From contig NZ_AP022573.1 of NCBI RefSeq assembly GCF_010729105.1, positions 5,890,001-5,954,000 on the forward strand: DNA of 64,000 bases. The letters are read 5' to 3'. The notes below the pieces were generated by a model. It saw only the letters and a list, made by a program, of their open reading frames with translations. It did not search any database and was not told the DNA's origin. Both the position numbers and the translations under genes were made by a program. This document shows positions 1-8,525 of the stretch, piece by piece (within the stretch, counting starts at the first letter, position 1; every line of letters starts with the position of its first letter). The stretch comes from Mycobacterium saskatchewanense. Its GTDB lineage: Bacteria > Actinomycetota > Actinomycetes > Mycobacteriales > Mycobacteriaceae.

Positions 1-871
1 TGGCCAGCGAGACGACCAGCCGCAGGTTGGCTTCCAGCAGGTGGTTCTTGGCGCGGTCGCCGTCGCGGCAGATCCACATCATGTCGCGGCGCTGCGCGGC
101 GGGCAGTTTCTCGCCCTTCTCGGCGTACTCGGACATCAGCTGCGTGGCGTACAGGCCGGCCTCGATCCGCTTGGCCAGCTCGACCTCTTCTTCGGCGTTG
201 AGCAGCGCCACCTTGCCGATCTGCTTGAGGTAGGCGCGTACCGAGTCCGCCGAGGCGGTGAGTTCGGCGTCCTTGCGGGCCTGCCGCAGCGCCTCAGATT
301 CGTCTTCGTCCCAGACGAAATCGCCGGAGGCCTTGTCCTTCTCGGTGGGCTCGGCGATCTCCTCGTCTTCGTCGGCGGGGGCCGGCCCGGCCACCGCCAC
401 GGGGGCGGTTTCCTCGCCTTCCTCGGCGTCGGCCGGGTCGATGTCGACGTCCTCGGCGTCGGACTCCACGTCCTCGTCCAGCTCGTCCAGGCTCAGGTCG
501 GTCGCATCGATCTCGATGTCGTCGCCCTCGAGGTCGGGCTCGGCGTCGAGTTCCTCGACGGTGCCGTCGGACTCGACCGTCGACAGTTCGGCGTCCGCGT
601 CATCCCCGGCGCCCTTGCCCGCCGGCTTGGTTCCGCGGCCCGGCGATGCCTTGCCCGCCGGGGCCTTGGCCGTTGCTCGCGATTTCTTGGCGTCGATGTC
701 GGCTTCGGTCGCGGGCGTGGCGGCCCGGGGCGCGGCCTTGGCTGCCCGTTTCGCGGGGGCAGAGCCGTTGGGTGCCTTGGCGGGTGAAGCCGCCGACCTC
801 TTCGACGGAGCCTTGGTGGCGTTGCGCTTCACCGGCTCATCGGTTGCCGGGCTTGCCTTGGTCGCTGCCAC
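1..871 (-). CDS. sigA: Principal RNA polymerase sigma factor SigA, N-terminal part (runs off the window)
   Basis: Only the first 290 or so codons are present; the gene continues beyond position 1. Reading begins at a GTG (871) with AAGGGG just upstream and gives VAATKAS, the usual mycobacterial SigA start. A long Lys/Ala/Pro-rich and then acidic N-terminal extension follows, as expected for actinobacterial SigA. Region 1.2 comes next ([20 protein letters not shown], then [20 protein letters not shown]). The window edge falls in region 2.1 ([19 protein letters not shown]). The protein directs core RNA polymerase to housekeeping promoters. No disruption is visible. The 186-bp gap to ppgK should hold its promoter. 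Confidence 0.97.
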   Translation of the reverse strand, partial: MAATKASPATDEPVKRNATKAPSKRSAASPAKAPNGSAPAKRAAKAAPRAATPATEADIDAKKSRATAKAPAGKASPGRGTKPAGKGAGDDADAELSTVESDGTVEELDAEPDLEGDDIEIDATDLSLDELDEDVESDAEDVDIDPADAEEGEETAPVAVAGPAPADEDEEIAEPTEKDKASGDFVWDEDESEALRQARKDAELTASADSVRAYLKQIGKVALLNAEEEVELAKRIEAGLYATQLMSEYAEKGEKLPAAQRRDMMWICRDGDRAKNHLLEANLRLVVSLA

Positions 872-1057
872 TTAAACCCCTTCGTTTGGACGCACTTCCG
901 GTGGGTATGGGCATGGAGAACCGAAAGTGTCAGTTATGTCTGTCTTGGCGTTGGTATCAGCGTGGGTGGTGCACGCTCTCGGTCTGGGCTAGGCGCTGGG
1001 GACCGCCGACGACCATTGTAACGACCGCGAGGGCTCGTACCGCCCTACCGGCGAGAA

Positions 1058-1855
1058 TCAGTGGGTGACGTCGATGGTGGCGGCCATGGCCGCGCCCACG
1101 ATGCCGGCCGTGTTCTGCAGGGCCGCCGCCACCACCGGAGTGCGGTTCTGCAGCAGCGGCAGCCACTTGTCCGCCTTGCGGCTGATGCCCCCACCGGCGA
1201 TGAACAGATCCGGCCAGATGGCGTTTTCTATGGCCACCAGCACCCGCGTCACCTGTGTGGCCCATTTCTCGTAGCTCCAGTTGTTGCGCTCCTTGACCGA
1301 CGATGCGGCCCGTTGCTCGGCCTCCTTGCCGCCGACTTCGAGATGGCCGAGCTCGGTGTTGGGTATCAGGGTCCTGTTGTGGATGACGGCGGAGCCGATT
1401 CCGGTGCCGAAAGTCAGCATCACGACGAGTCCGGACTGGTTGGCGCCCGCGCCGTAGCGCTCCTCGGCGAGCCCGGCCGCGTCGGCGTCGTTGAGGATCG
1501 TGACTGGCTGACCGTCCAGCTCGGCGCTGATGACGTCGCGCGCGTTCGTCCCGATCCACGACTTGTCGACGTTGGCCGCAGTCTGAGCGACGCCGTGGGT
1601 GACGACGCCGGGATAGGTCACCCCGAGTGGGCCGGTCCACCCGAACTCGTTGACGACGGCGGCGATCGTCTTGGCGACCGCGGCCGGCGTCGCCGGTTGC
1701 GGGGTCAGGAGCTTGAACCGGTCGCCGACGAGCAGCCCGGTGTTCAGGTCGACGATGCCGCCCTTGATGCCACTGCCACCGACGTCGATGCCGAACGCCT
1801 GACGTTGCGGCATGGCAACACCCGGATCGGCGCGCGGCGTGTCGGTACTGGTCAT
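1058..1855 (-). CDS. ppgK: Polyphosphate/ATP glucokinase PpgK (ROK family)
   Basis: The product phosphorylates glucose to glucose-6-phosphate using inorganic polyphosphate or ATP. The ATG at 1855 gives 265 residues, the usual mycobacterial length; longer upstream readings would run into the suhB promoter region. The N-terminal phosphate-binding loop [10 protein letters not shown] lies near residue 24. The catalytic-Asp segment [11 protein letters not shown], the [10 protein letters not shown] loop and ELGHLEVGG follow. The last half holds the [14 protein letters not shown] signature. It is divergent from suhB with a 112-bp gap, and this order is conserved in mycobacteria. Cytoplasmic enzyme, no anomaly seen. 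Confidence 0.95.
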   Translation of the reverse strand: MTSTDTPRADPGVAMPQRQAFGIDVGGSGIKGGIVDLNTGLLVGDRFKLLTPQPATPAAVAKTIAAVVNEFGWTGPLGVTYPGVVTHGVAQTAANVDKSWIGTNARDVISAELDGQPVTILNDADAAGLAEERYGAGANQSGLVVMLTFGTGIGSAVIHNRTLIPNTELGHLEVGGKEAEQRAASSVKERNNWSYEKWATQVTRVLVAIENAIWPDLFIAGGGISRKADKWLPLLQNRTPVVAAALQNTAGIVGAAMAATIDVTH

Positions 1856-1967
1856 CGAACCCCCTCGGCAAGACGTGGGCTGTCCGCTCACCTTAGCGCC
1901 CAGGGACCCGCGGAAGCGGCCGTTGGGCGTGTCTGCGCGGCGCCGGCCACTGTGATGCGATGGACGG

Positions 1968-2840
1968 GTGACGCGCCCCAGTACCAAACCCGCCGACCCC
2001 GCGCGGCTGCGCTCGGTGGCCGAAACCCTGGCCGCCGAAGCCGCAGACTTCGTGCGGCAGCGCCGCGCCGAGGTTTTCGGCACCGGTGGAGGCATCGGTG
2101 ACGCGGTCCGCTCGAAAAGCACCCCGACCGACCCGGTGACCGTCGTGGACACCGAGACCGAACGGCTGCTGCGCGACCGGCTGGCGGTGCTGCGTCCCGG
2201 TGACCCGATCCTCGGGGAGGAAGGCGGTGGGCCCGCCGATCACGGGTCGACGCCCGACGGCGCGATCACGTGGGTGCTCGACCCCATCGACGGCACAGTG
2301 AATTTCGTCTATGGCATCCCGGCCTATTCGGTGTCGGTGGGCGTGCAGATCGACGGCGTGTCGGTCGCCGGGGCGGTCGCCGACGTCGTCGGCGGCCGCG
2401 TGTACTCGGCGGCGACCGGGCTGGGCGCCCACGTCACCGACGGGCGCGGCACGGAGCCGCTGCGCTGCGCAGACGTCGACGAGCTGTCAATGTCATTGGT
2501 GGGCACGGGGTTCGGTTATTCGAAGGGCCGACGTGAAGCGCAGGCGGCGTTGTTGGCGCGGATGCTGCCGGTGGTCCGCGACGTGCGTCGCATCGGTTCC
2601 GCGGCGCTCGACCTGTGCATGGTCGCGGCGGGCCGCCTGGACGCCTACTACGAGCACGGGCTGCAGATCTGGGACTGCGCCGCCGGCGCGCTGATTGCGG
2701 CCGAGGCGGGAGCCCGGGTGGTGCTGCCGGCCAAGGGCGTCCGCGGGGCCGGGTTGACGGTCGCGGCCGCCCCCGGGATCGCCGACGAGCTGCTGGCGAC
2801 TCTGAAACGGTTCAGCGGGCTGGACCCGATCCCGGACTGA
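1968..2840 (+). CDS. suhB: Inositol-1-monophosphatase family protein SuhB
   Basis: Predicted Mg2+-dependent inositol monophosphatase, which supplies free myo-inositol for phosphatidylinositol, mannosides and mycothiol. The 290-residue protein starts at GTG 1968. The lithium-sensitive phosphatase motifs are all visible: the acidic site GEEGG, the metal-binding DPIDGTVNFVYG, and the C-terminal WDCAAGALIAAEAGA. It diverges from ppgK and converges on cei with 3 bp between stop codons. Substrate assignment rests on family knowledge; several paralogues exist in mycobacteria, but the neighbours identify this one as SuhB (Rv2701c-like). Confidence 0.93.
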   Translation: MTRPSTKPADPARLRSVAETLAAEAADFVRQRRAEVFGTGGGIGDAVRSKSTPTDPVTVVDTETERLLRDRLAVLRPGDPILGEEGGGPADHGSTPDGAITWVLDPIDGTVNFVYGIPAYSVSVGVQIDGVSVAGAVADVVGGRVYSAATGLGAHVTDGRGTEPLRCADVDELSMSLVGTGFGYSKGRREAQAALLARMLPVVRDVRRIGSAALDLCMVAAGRLDAYYEHGLQIWDCAAGALIAAEAGARVVLPAKGVRGAGLTVAAAPGIADELLATLKRFSGLDPIPD

Positions 2841-2843
2841 CTT

Positions 2844-3494
2844 TCAGCAGCTGCTGGAGTGAATCCTGGCCAGGAGCGCCGGATCTGACGGTTCGGAGGC
2901 ACCGGGCTTCAGGGTGGCCAGAACCGCGTCGATGTCGTCGTTGTGGGCCAGGGCGGAAAACTCGGTGCCGACCGCGAGGTCGACGGTGTCGTCGGCGCGG
3001 TTGTCGTTGAACAGTTCCGTGCACGGCGCCACCAGCCACACGGCGGCCGCGGTGGCCTGCCCTGCGGTGCCGAAGCGGATTTGTCCCTGACAATTCAGCC
3101 TGGTCCCGGCATAGACCGGGTCGTTGGCGGCGGTCGGCTGCGCGAAGCCGAGGTCCTTCATGGCGCCGGCGACATCGGCGGCCTGTCCGCCGCGCCCGCT
3201 GGCGTTCAGGACGCGCACCTTGGTGTCCGCGAGCTTGGCCGGTGCGACGTCGGCCATCGCGGTGCGCGAGACCTGTTCGCCCAGCTGCAGCGGCGCGGAG
3301 CCCGCCGGCTGCGGCGGGGGGTTGCACACCACGGCCTCGTGGACCTTGGCCGGCCGGGTCAGCGCCACGGTCCACACCACGCCCGTCGCGACGACCAGGA
3401 AGATCAGCACGATGATGGCCGGCCGGGGGTTGCGCCGCCGAAAGGGGCGACCATGCTTGTCGAAAGCGGTACCCTCGGTGATTTGTGCGACCAC
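2844..3494 (-). CDS. cei: Cell envelope integrity protein Cei
   Basis: A 216-residue membrane-anchored protein. A short basic cytoplasmic N-terminus (HGRPFRRRNPR) precedes one transmembrane segment (AIIVLIFLVVATGVVWTVAL, about residues 26-45). The extracytoplasmic part contains a LytR_C-type domain (KVRVLNASGRGGQAADVAGAMKDLGF-like region) and paired cysteines near the middle and end. Length and position between suhB and the DUF4193 gene match Rv2700, which is linked to cell-envelope integrity. It is divergent from the DUF4193 gene across 191 bp. Confidence 0.9.
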   Translation of the reverse strand: MVAQITEGTAFDKHGRPFRRRNPRPAIIVLIFLVVATGVVWTVALTRPAKVHEAVVCNPPPQPAGSAPLQLGEQVSRTAMADVAPAKLADTKVRVLNASGRGGQAADVAGAMKDLGFAQPTAANDPVYAGTRLNCQGQIRFGTAGQATAAAVWLVAPCTELFNDNRADDTVDLAVGTEFSALAHNDDIDAVLATLKPGASEPSDPALLARIHSSSC

Positions 3495-3685
3495 AGCTGC
3501 ACTCTAACCGCACGCCAAAGGCGCTGTTCAAAGCCGAACTCGGGGGCCGATCGGATAGTGTGACGCAATTCACACCTTAACGGGTAGCGATCCGGGCACG
3601 AATCGTTTGGTGGATGCGTTCGACGCTGGTACAAAGCGTTGCTTGGGATTACGAGGGTATCGAGGGGATAGGGCAGGGAATAGAT

Positions 3686-3988
3686 ATGCCTACCGACTAT
3701 GACGCGCCGCGCCGCACCGAAACCGACGACGTCTCGGAGGACTCGCTGGAGGAGCTCAAAGCGCGACGCAACGAGGCGGCCTCGGCCGTCGTCGACGTCG
3801 ACGAATCTGAAACCGCCGAATCTTTCGAGCTGCCGGGGGCCGACCTTTCGGGGGAAGAGCTGTCTGTTCGGGTCATCCCGAAGCAGGCCGACGAATTCAC
3901 CTGCTCGAGTTGCTTCCTGGTGCAGCATCGCAGCCGGCTGGCCAGCGAGAAGAACGGCGTGATGATCTGTACCGACTGCGCGGCTTGA
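3686..3988 (+). CDS. DUF4193 zinc-ribbon-like small protein
   Basis: A 100-residue acidic protein of the actinobacterial DUF4193 family (Rv2699c-like), of unknown function. The first two thirds are acidic and probably disordered (TETDDVSEDSLEELKAR). The C-terminus has two CxxC pairs (CSSC and CTDC), which suggests a zinc ribbon. The ATG at 3686 follows CAGGGAA at a suitable distance; an upstream in-frame GTG/ATG would lengthen it by about 24 residues without similarity to the family. It lies divergent from cei and convergent with the DUF3093 gene. Confidence 0.88.
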   Translation: MPTDYDAPRRTETDDVSEDSLEELKARRNEAASAVVDVDESETAESFELPGADLSGEELSVRVIPKQADEFTCSSCFLVQHRSRLASEKNGVMICTDCAA

Positions 3989-4000
3989 CCGGTTTCGAGG

Positions 4001-4477
4001 TCAGCTGCGCAATGCCGACAGCACCCGCTCGGGGCGGCGGCAACTCACCAGCCAATACGGCGTCGGGTCATCGGGGTCGTCGAGGACCAGCAGAATCATC
4101 GGGCCGATCCATGCCCTGTGCAGCACATAGGCGGCCGGGTCGAGCTGGCGGCCCAGGGCCGCGGACTTCGCCGACGGCGCCACTTCCGCGGACCGGGCGA
4201 CGACCGTGACGGGCAGGTGCGCCTCGGCGGCCCACAGCTCAACACCGCCGGGGCCGGCTGTGACTTTGATCTCGACCCTTCCGAGCCACAACAGCGCCCC
4301 GGCCGCGACAGCGAACAGCGTCGCGTACGGGACCCAGTCGGGCAGGGCGGGCACACCGAGGGTGACCTCGAAGGCGATCAGCGCCGCGAGCCCGAAGCCC
4401 AGCGGCCACCACCACCACGGCACCCATAGTCGTTCGCGATATCGCACGCTGTGCGGCGCGACGCGCGTCCCTGACAC
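4001..4477 (-). CDS. DUF3093 membrane protein
   Basis: A 158-residue protein of the DUF3093 family (Rv2698-like), function unknown. The start chosen is GTG 4477 ([20 protein letters not shown]), because the [10 protein letters not shown] block is the family N-terminus. Two closely spaced hydrophobic segments follow ([17 protein letters not shown] and [19 protein letters not shown]). A soluble C-terminal domain ends with [18 protein letters not shown]. The frame is open far upstream by chance of GC-rich sequence. It is divergent from dut with only 25 bp between starts, so the two promoters must overlap the opposite gene. Confidence 0.86.
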   Translation of the reverse strand: MSGTRVAPHSVRYRERLWVPWWWWPLGFGLAALIAFEVTLGVPALPDWVPYATLFAVAAGALLWLGRVEIKVTAGPGGVELWAAEAHLPVTVVARSAEVAPSAKSAALGRQLDPAAYVLHRAWIGPMILLVLDDPDDPTPYWLVSCRRPERVLSALRS

Positions 4478-4502
4478 GCGGTCAAGGGTAGTCTGTGGCC
4501 CC

Positions 4503-4967
4503 GTGCAGACCAGTCTCGCCATCGTCCGCCTCGACCCGGACCTGCCGCTGCCCGGCCGCGCCCACGACGGCGATGCCGGTGTGGATCTGTACAGCGCCGA
4601 GGACATCGAACTGTCACCCGGGCACCGCGCCCTGGTCGGGACGGGCGTCGCCGTCGCCATCCCGCACGGGATGGTCGGGTTGGTGCATCCGCGGTCGGGT
4701 TTGGCTGCGCGCGTTGGCCTTTCGATCGTCAACAGCCCGGGGACCATCGACGCCGGGTACCGCGGCGAAATCAAGGTGGCACTGATAAACCTGGACCCCG
4801 CCAAGCCGATCGTCATCCATCGCGGCGACCGCATCGCCCAGCTGCTGGTGCAGCGGGTCGAGCTGGTGGAGCTGGTCGAGGTCTCGTCGTTCGACGAGGC
4901 GGGGCTGGCCGAGACCTCCCGTGGCGATGGCGGCCACGGTTCCTCCGGAGGACATGCGAGTCTGTGA
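4503..4967 (+). CDS. dut: Deoxyuridine 5'-triphosphate nucleotidohydrolase (dUTPase)
   Basis: Hydrolyses dUTP to dUMP and pyrophosphate, keeping uracil out of DNA and feeding thymidylate synthesis. The 154-residue protein from GTG 4503 has the five trimeric dUTPase motifs in order: [36 protein letters not shown], and the C-terminal glycine-rich arm [15 protein letters not shown]. Length equals that of mycobacterial Dut. The TGA overlaps the ATG of the next gene (TGATG), so the two are translationally coupled. Confidence 0.96.
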   Translation: MQTSLAIVRLDPDLPLPGRAHDGDAGVDLYSAEDIELSPGHRALVGTGVAVAIPHGMVGLVHPRSGLAARVGLSIVNSPGTIDAGYRGEIKVALINLDPAKPIVIHRGDRIAQLLVQRVELVELVEVSSFDEAGLAETSRGDGGHGSSGGHASL

Positions 4968-5725
4968 TGGCATTCGGTAGACGCAAAGACGACAGGGAAC
5001 GGACGCGGGATGACGTCGCGGCGCAGGCCGTCGACCACCAGTCCGCGGACGACGAGATCGAAGAGCTCGAGGGCCCGTTCGACATCGAGGACTTCGACGA
5101 TCCTTCGGTCGCCGAGCTGGCCCGGCTCGACTTGGGCTCGGTGCTCATCCCCATGCCGGAGACCGGCCAGCTGCAGGTCGAGCTGACCGAGACCGGCGTG
5201 CCCAGCGCGGTGTGGGTCGTCACGCCCAACGGGAGGTTTACCATCGCCGCCTACGCCGCACCCAAGACGGCCGGGCTCTGGCGCGAGGTGGCCGCGGAAC
5301 TCGCCGAGTCGCTGCGCAAGGACTCGGCCAAGGTCAGCATCAAGGACGGCCCCTGGGGCCGCGAGGTCGTCGGCACCGCCTCGGGCGTGGTGCGCTTCAT
5401 CGGGGTCGACGGCTACCGCTGGATGATCCGCTGCGTCATCAACGGTCCGCACGAGACGATCGAGGCGCTGGAACAGGAGGCGCGGGCGGCGTTGGCCGAC
5501 ACTGTCGTCCGGCGCGGCGACACCCCGCTCCCGGTGCGGACGCCGCTGGCGGTGCAGCTGCCGGAGCCGATGGCCGAGCAGCTGCGCCAGGCCGCGGCTG
5601 CCCAGCAGGCCCAGCAACAAGACGCGGCCCAGCAGGCGCCCGGCGAGGTGTCCATCGAGCCGGCCGCGCGCCGCGGCGCCGAGGGGTCGGCGATGCAGCA
5701 GCTGCGCACCACGACCGGCGGCTAG
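4967..5725 (+). CDS. DUF3710 family protein
   Basis: A 252-residue cytoplasmic protein of unknown function (Rv2696c-like). The ATG at 4967 overlaps the dut stop; a GTG at 4964 is an alternative that adds one residue. The N-terminus is charged ([16 protein letters not shown]) and acidic. The central DUF3710 domain has conserved blocks such as GPFDIEDFD, LDLGSVLIP, GPWGREVV and GVDGYRWMIRCVINGP. The tail is Gln/Ala-rich and low complexity. It is coupled to dut and overlaps the convergent hydrolase gene by 4 bp. Confidence 0.88.
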   Translation: MAFGRRKDDRERTRDDVAAQAVDHQSADDEIEELEGPFDIEDFDDPSVAELARLDLGSVLIPMPETGQLQVELTETGVPSAVWVVTPNGRFTIAAYAAPKTAGLWREVAAELAESLRKDSAKVSIKDGPWGREVVGTASGVVRFIGVDGYRWMIRCVINGPHETIEALEQEARAALADTVVRRGDTPLPVRTPLAVQLPEPMAEQLRQAAAAQQAQQQDAAQQAPGEVSIEPAARRGAEGSAMQQLRTTTGG

Positions 5726-6420
5726 AGCTCGCCGAGTGCGGCCAGGCAGGCCGCGCCCAGCGCGGCCGGGTCGGCGCCGATCTGTTCCAGCGTCACGGTC
5801 CGCAGGGCCGCGCGCGGGGCCGTGGCGACCCAGTCCACGGCGACCTGCAGCGGGTGAATGGGATCGTCGACGGCGGCGGCCACCCCCAGGGGCGTGGTCA
5901 GCCGGGCCAGCTCGGCGCAGCTCGGCGCGACGTAACCGGCGGCCTCTTCCATCGCCTCGGGCAGCTGGGGCCACTGCGCGCGCCACGAGCGCGTCAGTTC
6001 CTCGGCCAGCCATGGCGGGCTGGAGGCCCGCATCGCGGCGGTCGTGGGGGCCAGGCCGTCGGCGCGCAGCTGCGCCGCCGAATGCCGCGCCGCCAGCGCC
6101 GCCGGCGCCTCCCCGGGCGCCCCGGCCCAGGCCGGCAGCGCGGCCAGCACGGCCACGGTGCGATCGGGATGGGCCAGCGCCCAGGCGGCGGCCACTGCGG
6201 CGCCGATCGAGACACCACCGACGGCGATCGGAGCGGCGCGCCCGGCGTCGTCCAACGCCGCCAGGTAGCCGTCGATCAGTCGGTCCGGGCGCGGCCGCGG
6301 TGCCGCCAGCGACGCCCCGACCTCGCCCAACGGGCCGCCGAACGCCCGGTTGACGTAGTCCTCGTCGCTGCCGGTTCCGGCCAGCAGGACGGCCGTCACA
6401 CCACGCAGATCGACATTCAC
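5722..6420 (-). CDS. Alpha/beta hydrolase-fold protein
   Basis: A 232-residue protein (Rv2695-like) read from GTG 6420 (VNVDLRGVTAVLLAG). The beta-strand and oxyanion loop are visible as VTAVLLAGTGSDEDYV. The nucleophile elbow is GGVSIGAAVA, with Ser in the G-x-S-x-G position. The Ala/Gly-rich cap and a C-terminal VDDPIHPLQVAVDW segment supply the Asp and His expected of the triad. Substrate unknown. It lies between convergent DUF3710 and the divergent OB-fold gene, 148 bp away. Confidence 0.82.
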   Translation of the reverse strand: MNVDLRGVTAVLLAGTGSDEDYVNRAFGGPLGEVGASLAAPRPRPDRLIDGYLAALDDAGRAAPIAVGGVSIGAAVAAAWALAHPDRTVAVLAALPAWAGAPGEAPAALAARHSAAQLRADGLAPTTAAMRASSPPWLAEELTRSWRAQWPQLPEAMEEAAGYVAPSCAELARLTTPLGVAAAVDDPIHPLQVAVDWVATAPRAALRTVTLEQIGADPAALGAACLAALGEL

Positions 6421-6568
6421 CCCCCGATCCTGCCCCCGCCGCGACGGGCGCTCCAACACCAGGTTTGGTTCGGTTGGCGTGGGGGAACCAAGAGGTCTAC
6501 GGTGTCCGTTGGCATAGATAGAAGCACAACGCACATCAGCGGCTTTATCAGCATTGTCAGGAGTGGCC

Positions 6569-6937
6569 ATGGGGGCCCAAGGGTATCTGCGCCGGCTGAC
6601 CCGTCGTCTGACGGAGGATCCGGAGCAACGCGACTGTGCGGAGTTGTCCGACGAAGTCGCGAGTACCGGCGCGCAGCGTGTGATCGATTGTGAGCGTGGC
6701 CAGGAGGTCACCATGATCGGCACGCTGCGCAGCGTCGAGACCAACGGCAAGGGCTGTTCGGGCGGCGTCCGCGCCGAGCTGTTCGACGGCAGCGACACCG
6801 TGACCCTCGTGTGGTTGGGTCAGCGCCGCATACCCGGCATCGACTCCGGCCGCACCCTGCGGGTTCGGGGCCGGCTGGGCAAGCTGGAGAACGGCACCAA
6901 AGCCATCTACAACCCGCACTACGAAATTCAGCGGTGA
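6569..6937 (+). CDS. OB-fold nucleic-acid-binding domain protein
   Basis: A 122-residue protein with one OB-fold (Rv2694c-like). The ATG at 6569 follows CAGGAG at 6-7 bp, which decides this start over an upstream one at 6554. The OB-fold starts with EVTMIGTLRSVET and runs through AELFDGSDTVTLVWLGQR and RTLRVRGRLGKLENG. The N-terminal helix is rich in Arg. Role unknown; the fold suggests DNA or RNA contact. Its TGA overlaps the next start (GTGA), so the pair is probably one operon. Confidence 0.87.
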   Translation: MGAQGYLRRLTRRLTEDPEQRDCAELSDEVASTGAQRVIDCERGQEVTMIGTLRSVETNGKGCSGGVRAELFDGSDTVTLVWLGQRRIPGIDSGRTLRVRGRLGKLENGTKAIYNPHYEIQR

Positions 6938-7629
6938 CCGCCCACGACGATTGGGGGACAGGTCCGCGACCGGAATCCGGTACCACCGACGGCATCACCC
7001 CGGACCGCCTGCTCGCCCAGCTGGGCGGCGTGAGCGGTGTCGTCTACTCGTCGCTGCCGGTGGTGGTTTTCGTGGCGGTGTCGAGCGTGTCGGGACTGCT
7101 TTCGGCGATCGCCGCCGCCATGGGCGTGGCTGCGCTGATCCTGGTGTGGCGGCTGATCCGGCGCGGATCCACCCAGCCGGCGTTCTCCGGCTTCATCGGC
7201 GTCGCGATCTGCGCGTTGATCGCCTACGTCGTGGGCGCGTCCAAAGGCTATTTCCTGCTGGGCATCTGGATGTCGCTGCTGTGGGCGGTGGTGTTCGCGG
7301 CGTCGGTCCTGATCCGCAGGCCGCTGGCCGGCTACGCGTGGAGCTGGGCGACCGGGCGCGACCGCGCCTGGCGCGACGTCCCGCGCGCCGTCTACGCGTT
7401 CGACGCCGCCTCGCTGTGCTGGGTGGTGGTCTTCGCGTCCCGGTTCGTCGTCCAGCGGGTTTTGTATGACGCGGACCAGACGGGTTGGCTCGGGTTCGCC
7501 CGGATCGCGATGGGCTGGCCGCTGACGGTGATGGCCGCGCTCGTCACCTACGCCGCAATCAAGGCCGCGCAGCGCGCCATGACGGGCGCCGACACCGCCG
7601 AGCTCGAGGCGGACACCGCCAGCGACTAG
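6934..7629 (+). CDS. DUF3159 integral membrane protein
   Basis: A 231-residue protein with about five or six membrane segments (Rv2693c-like, DUF3159), function unknown. GTG 6934 overlaps the preceding stop by 4 bp. Hydrophobic stretches include VVYSSLPVVVFVAVSSV, GVAALILVWRLIRRG, GFIGVAICALIAYVVGA and SLLWAVVFAASVLIRRP. The conserved loop GYAWSWATGRDRAWR is present. This is the last core gene before the accessory block; in M. tuberculosis the next gene is ceoC (Rv2692), which here lies 40 kb away. Confidence 0.88.
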   Translation: MTAHDDWGTGPRPESGTTDGITPDRLLAQLGGVSGVVYSSLPVVVFVAVSSVSGLLSAIAAAMGVAALILVWRLIRRGSTQPAFSGFIGVAICALIAYVVGASKGYFLLGIWMSLLWAVVFAASVLIRRPLAGYAWSWATGRDRAWRDVPRAVYAFDAASLCWVVVFASRFVVQRVLYDADQTGWLGFARIAMGWPLTVMAALVTYAAIKAAQRAMTGADTAELEADTASD

Positions 7630-7780
7630 GGTGCCGCCTCGATGTCGGTCGCAAAGTCATGTGAGGCGTACGCATTCGCAGCACCGTCGGACGCGAGGCA
7701 GAAACGGTCGGACGGTATCCGTTTGCTGGCGTTACTGGGCGCAGTCGGGTCTTGATGGCGCCGGTGAAAGATTCTCGCGG

Positions 7781-8020
7781 CTAAGCCACGAGAACCGTTC
7801 GATAGCGGGACCGGCCCCGCCGCACGCGGTCCACCGCCTCATTGATCTCGCCATCGCGGACATGTCGATCAAAGGCCGAATCTCTTGGTGGGCGGCGAAG
7901 TCCAGCATCTGAGCGGTTTGCGTGCGCGAGTCTCTTCTACGCCGAAACCGCCGACGATCCGGCGGAGGATCACCAGCGGCGCCGCAACGCACTCAAACGC
8001 ACGGTGGAAAGAGCAGTGGG
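7781..8020 (-). pseudogene. Remnant of a zinc-type alcohol dehydrogenase (3' end, frameshifted)
   Basis: On the minus strand three frames together spell the C-terminus of a medium-chain (zinc-type) alcohol dehydrogenase. One frame gives PLVILRRIVGGFGVEETRAR, the next QMLDFAAHQEIRPLID, and the third INEAVDRVRRGRSRYRTVLVA followed by TAG at 7781. This order (VGG loop, MLDFAA, IRP, NEAxxRxxxGxxRYRxVL) is standard for the family. At least two frameshifts are needed, one near 7842 and one near 7920. Nothing recognisable remains upstream of about 8020, so the 5' part is lost. It marks the left edge of the accessory block. Confidence 0.72.
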
Positions 8021-8479
8021 CAAGTGAAGTATGCTGCGCCGGCGTACCGGTCGATGCCCAGTTCGCGAAGCACATTCGAACGTCGGTGACGCAACGATAG
8101 AAGGTCTCTGGATGTGCCATCACCGGCACCCGGTTGGTAAGTCGTATTGGCCTCGTTGTGCTGGCGCCCGTCGCCGTTGCGGTTCTTGCCCTTGACTCCG
8201 TCCGCTGCCGGCCGCCGCGAAGTCTCGAGTCCGCCGGGCCGGCAGGTTCGCTCCGACCACGCGCACGAGGATTTGAAGTCGTACGGCCGCGTTGCAGAGG
8301 CCGTCACGCCGGGTGGGCGGTCGATGCCCGCCTGATACCGGACGGGGTGGCGGCGATCCCCGCGCCGCGCGCACGCGCAATTGCCGTGCACCAGCCGTTT
8401 TGGGGTTGCCCTCCTGTGTCAGGCGTCACCGCGGAAACCCGGTGTGGCGCAGGACACTGATCATCGTTATCATAGACGC
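8021..8479. other. Non-coding or decayed stretch before the SDR-mce operon
   Basis: No reading frame here looks like a protein: the open frames are Arg/Pro/Ser-rich shadows with no recognisable motif. It probably holds decayed DNA left of the operon start plus the upstream part of the operon promoter. I see no tRNA, repeat or attachment site. Confidence 0.5.
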
Positions 8480-8495
8480 CTTAGGTAGATATGAG
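8480..8495 (+). promoter_or_regulatory. Island motif site 1 (CTTAGGTAGATATGAG), upstream of the SDR-mce operon
   Basis: This 16-mer ends 30 bp before the SDR start codon. It fits the pattern CnTAGnTAnnTATGAr that recurs upstream of most island genes. It may be an operator or a shared promoter element. Confidence 0.5.
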
Positions 8496-8525
8496 CCTCG
8501 GAGTCGCGGCGGCGGAAAGGTGCAG

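Noticed and set aside
41..875. Long plus-strand frames opposite sigA
   Set aside because: They are antisense shadows of the repetitive GC-rich SigA N-terminus and show Val/Gly/Ser-rich low complexity without motifs.
4001..6013. Very long minus-strand frame (670 codons) across dut
   Set aside because: Only its last 158 codons match a DUF3093 protein; the rest is antisense to dut and the DUF3710 gene.
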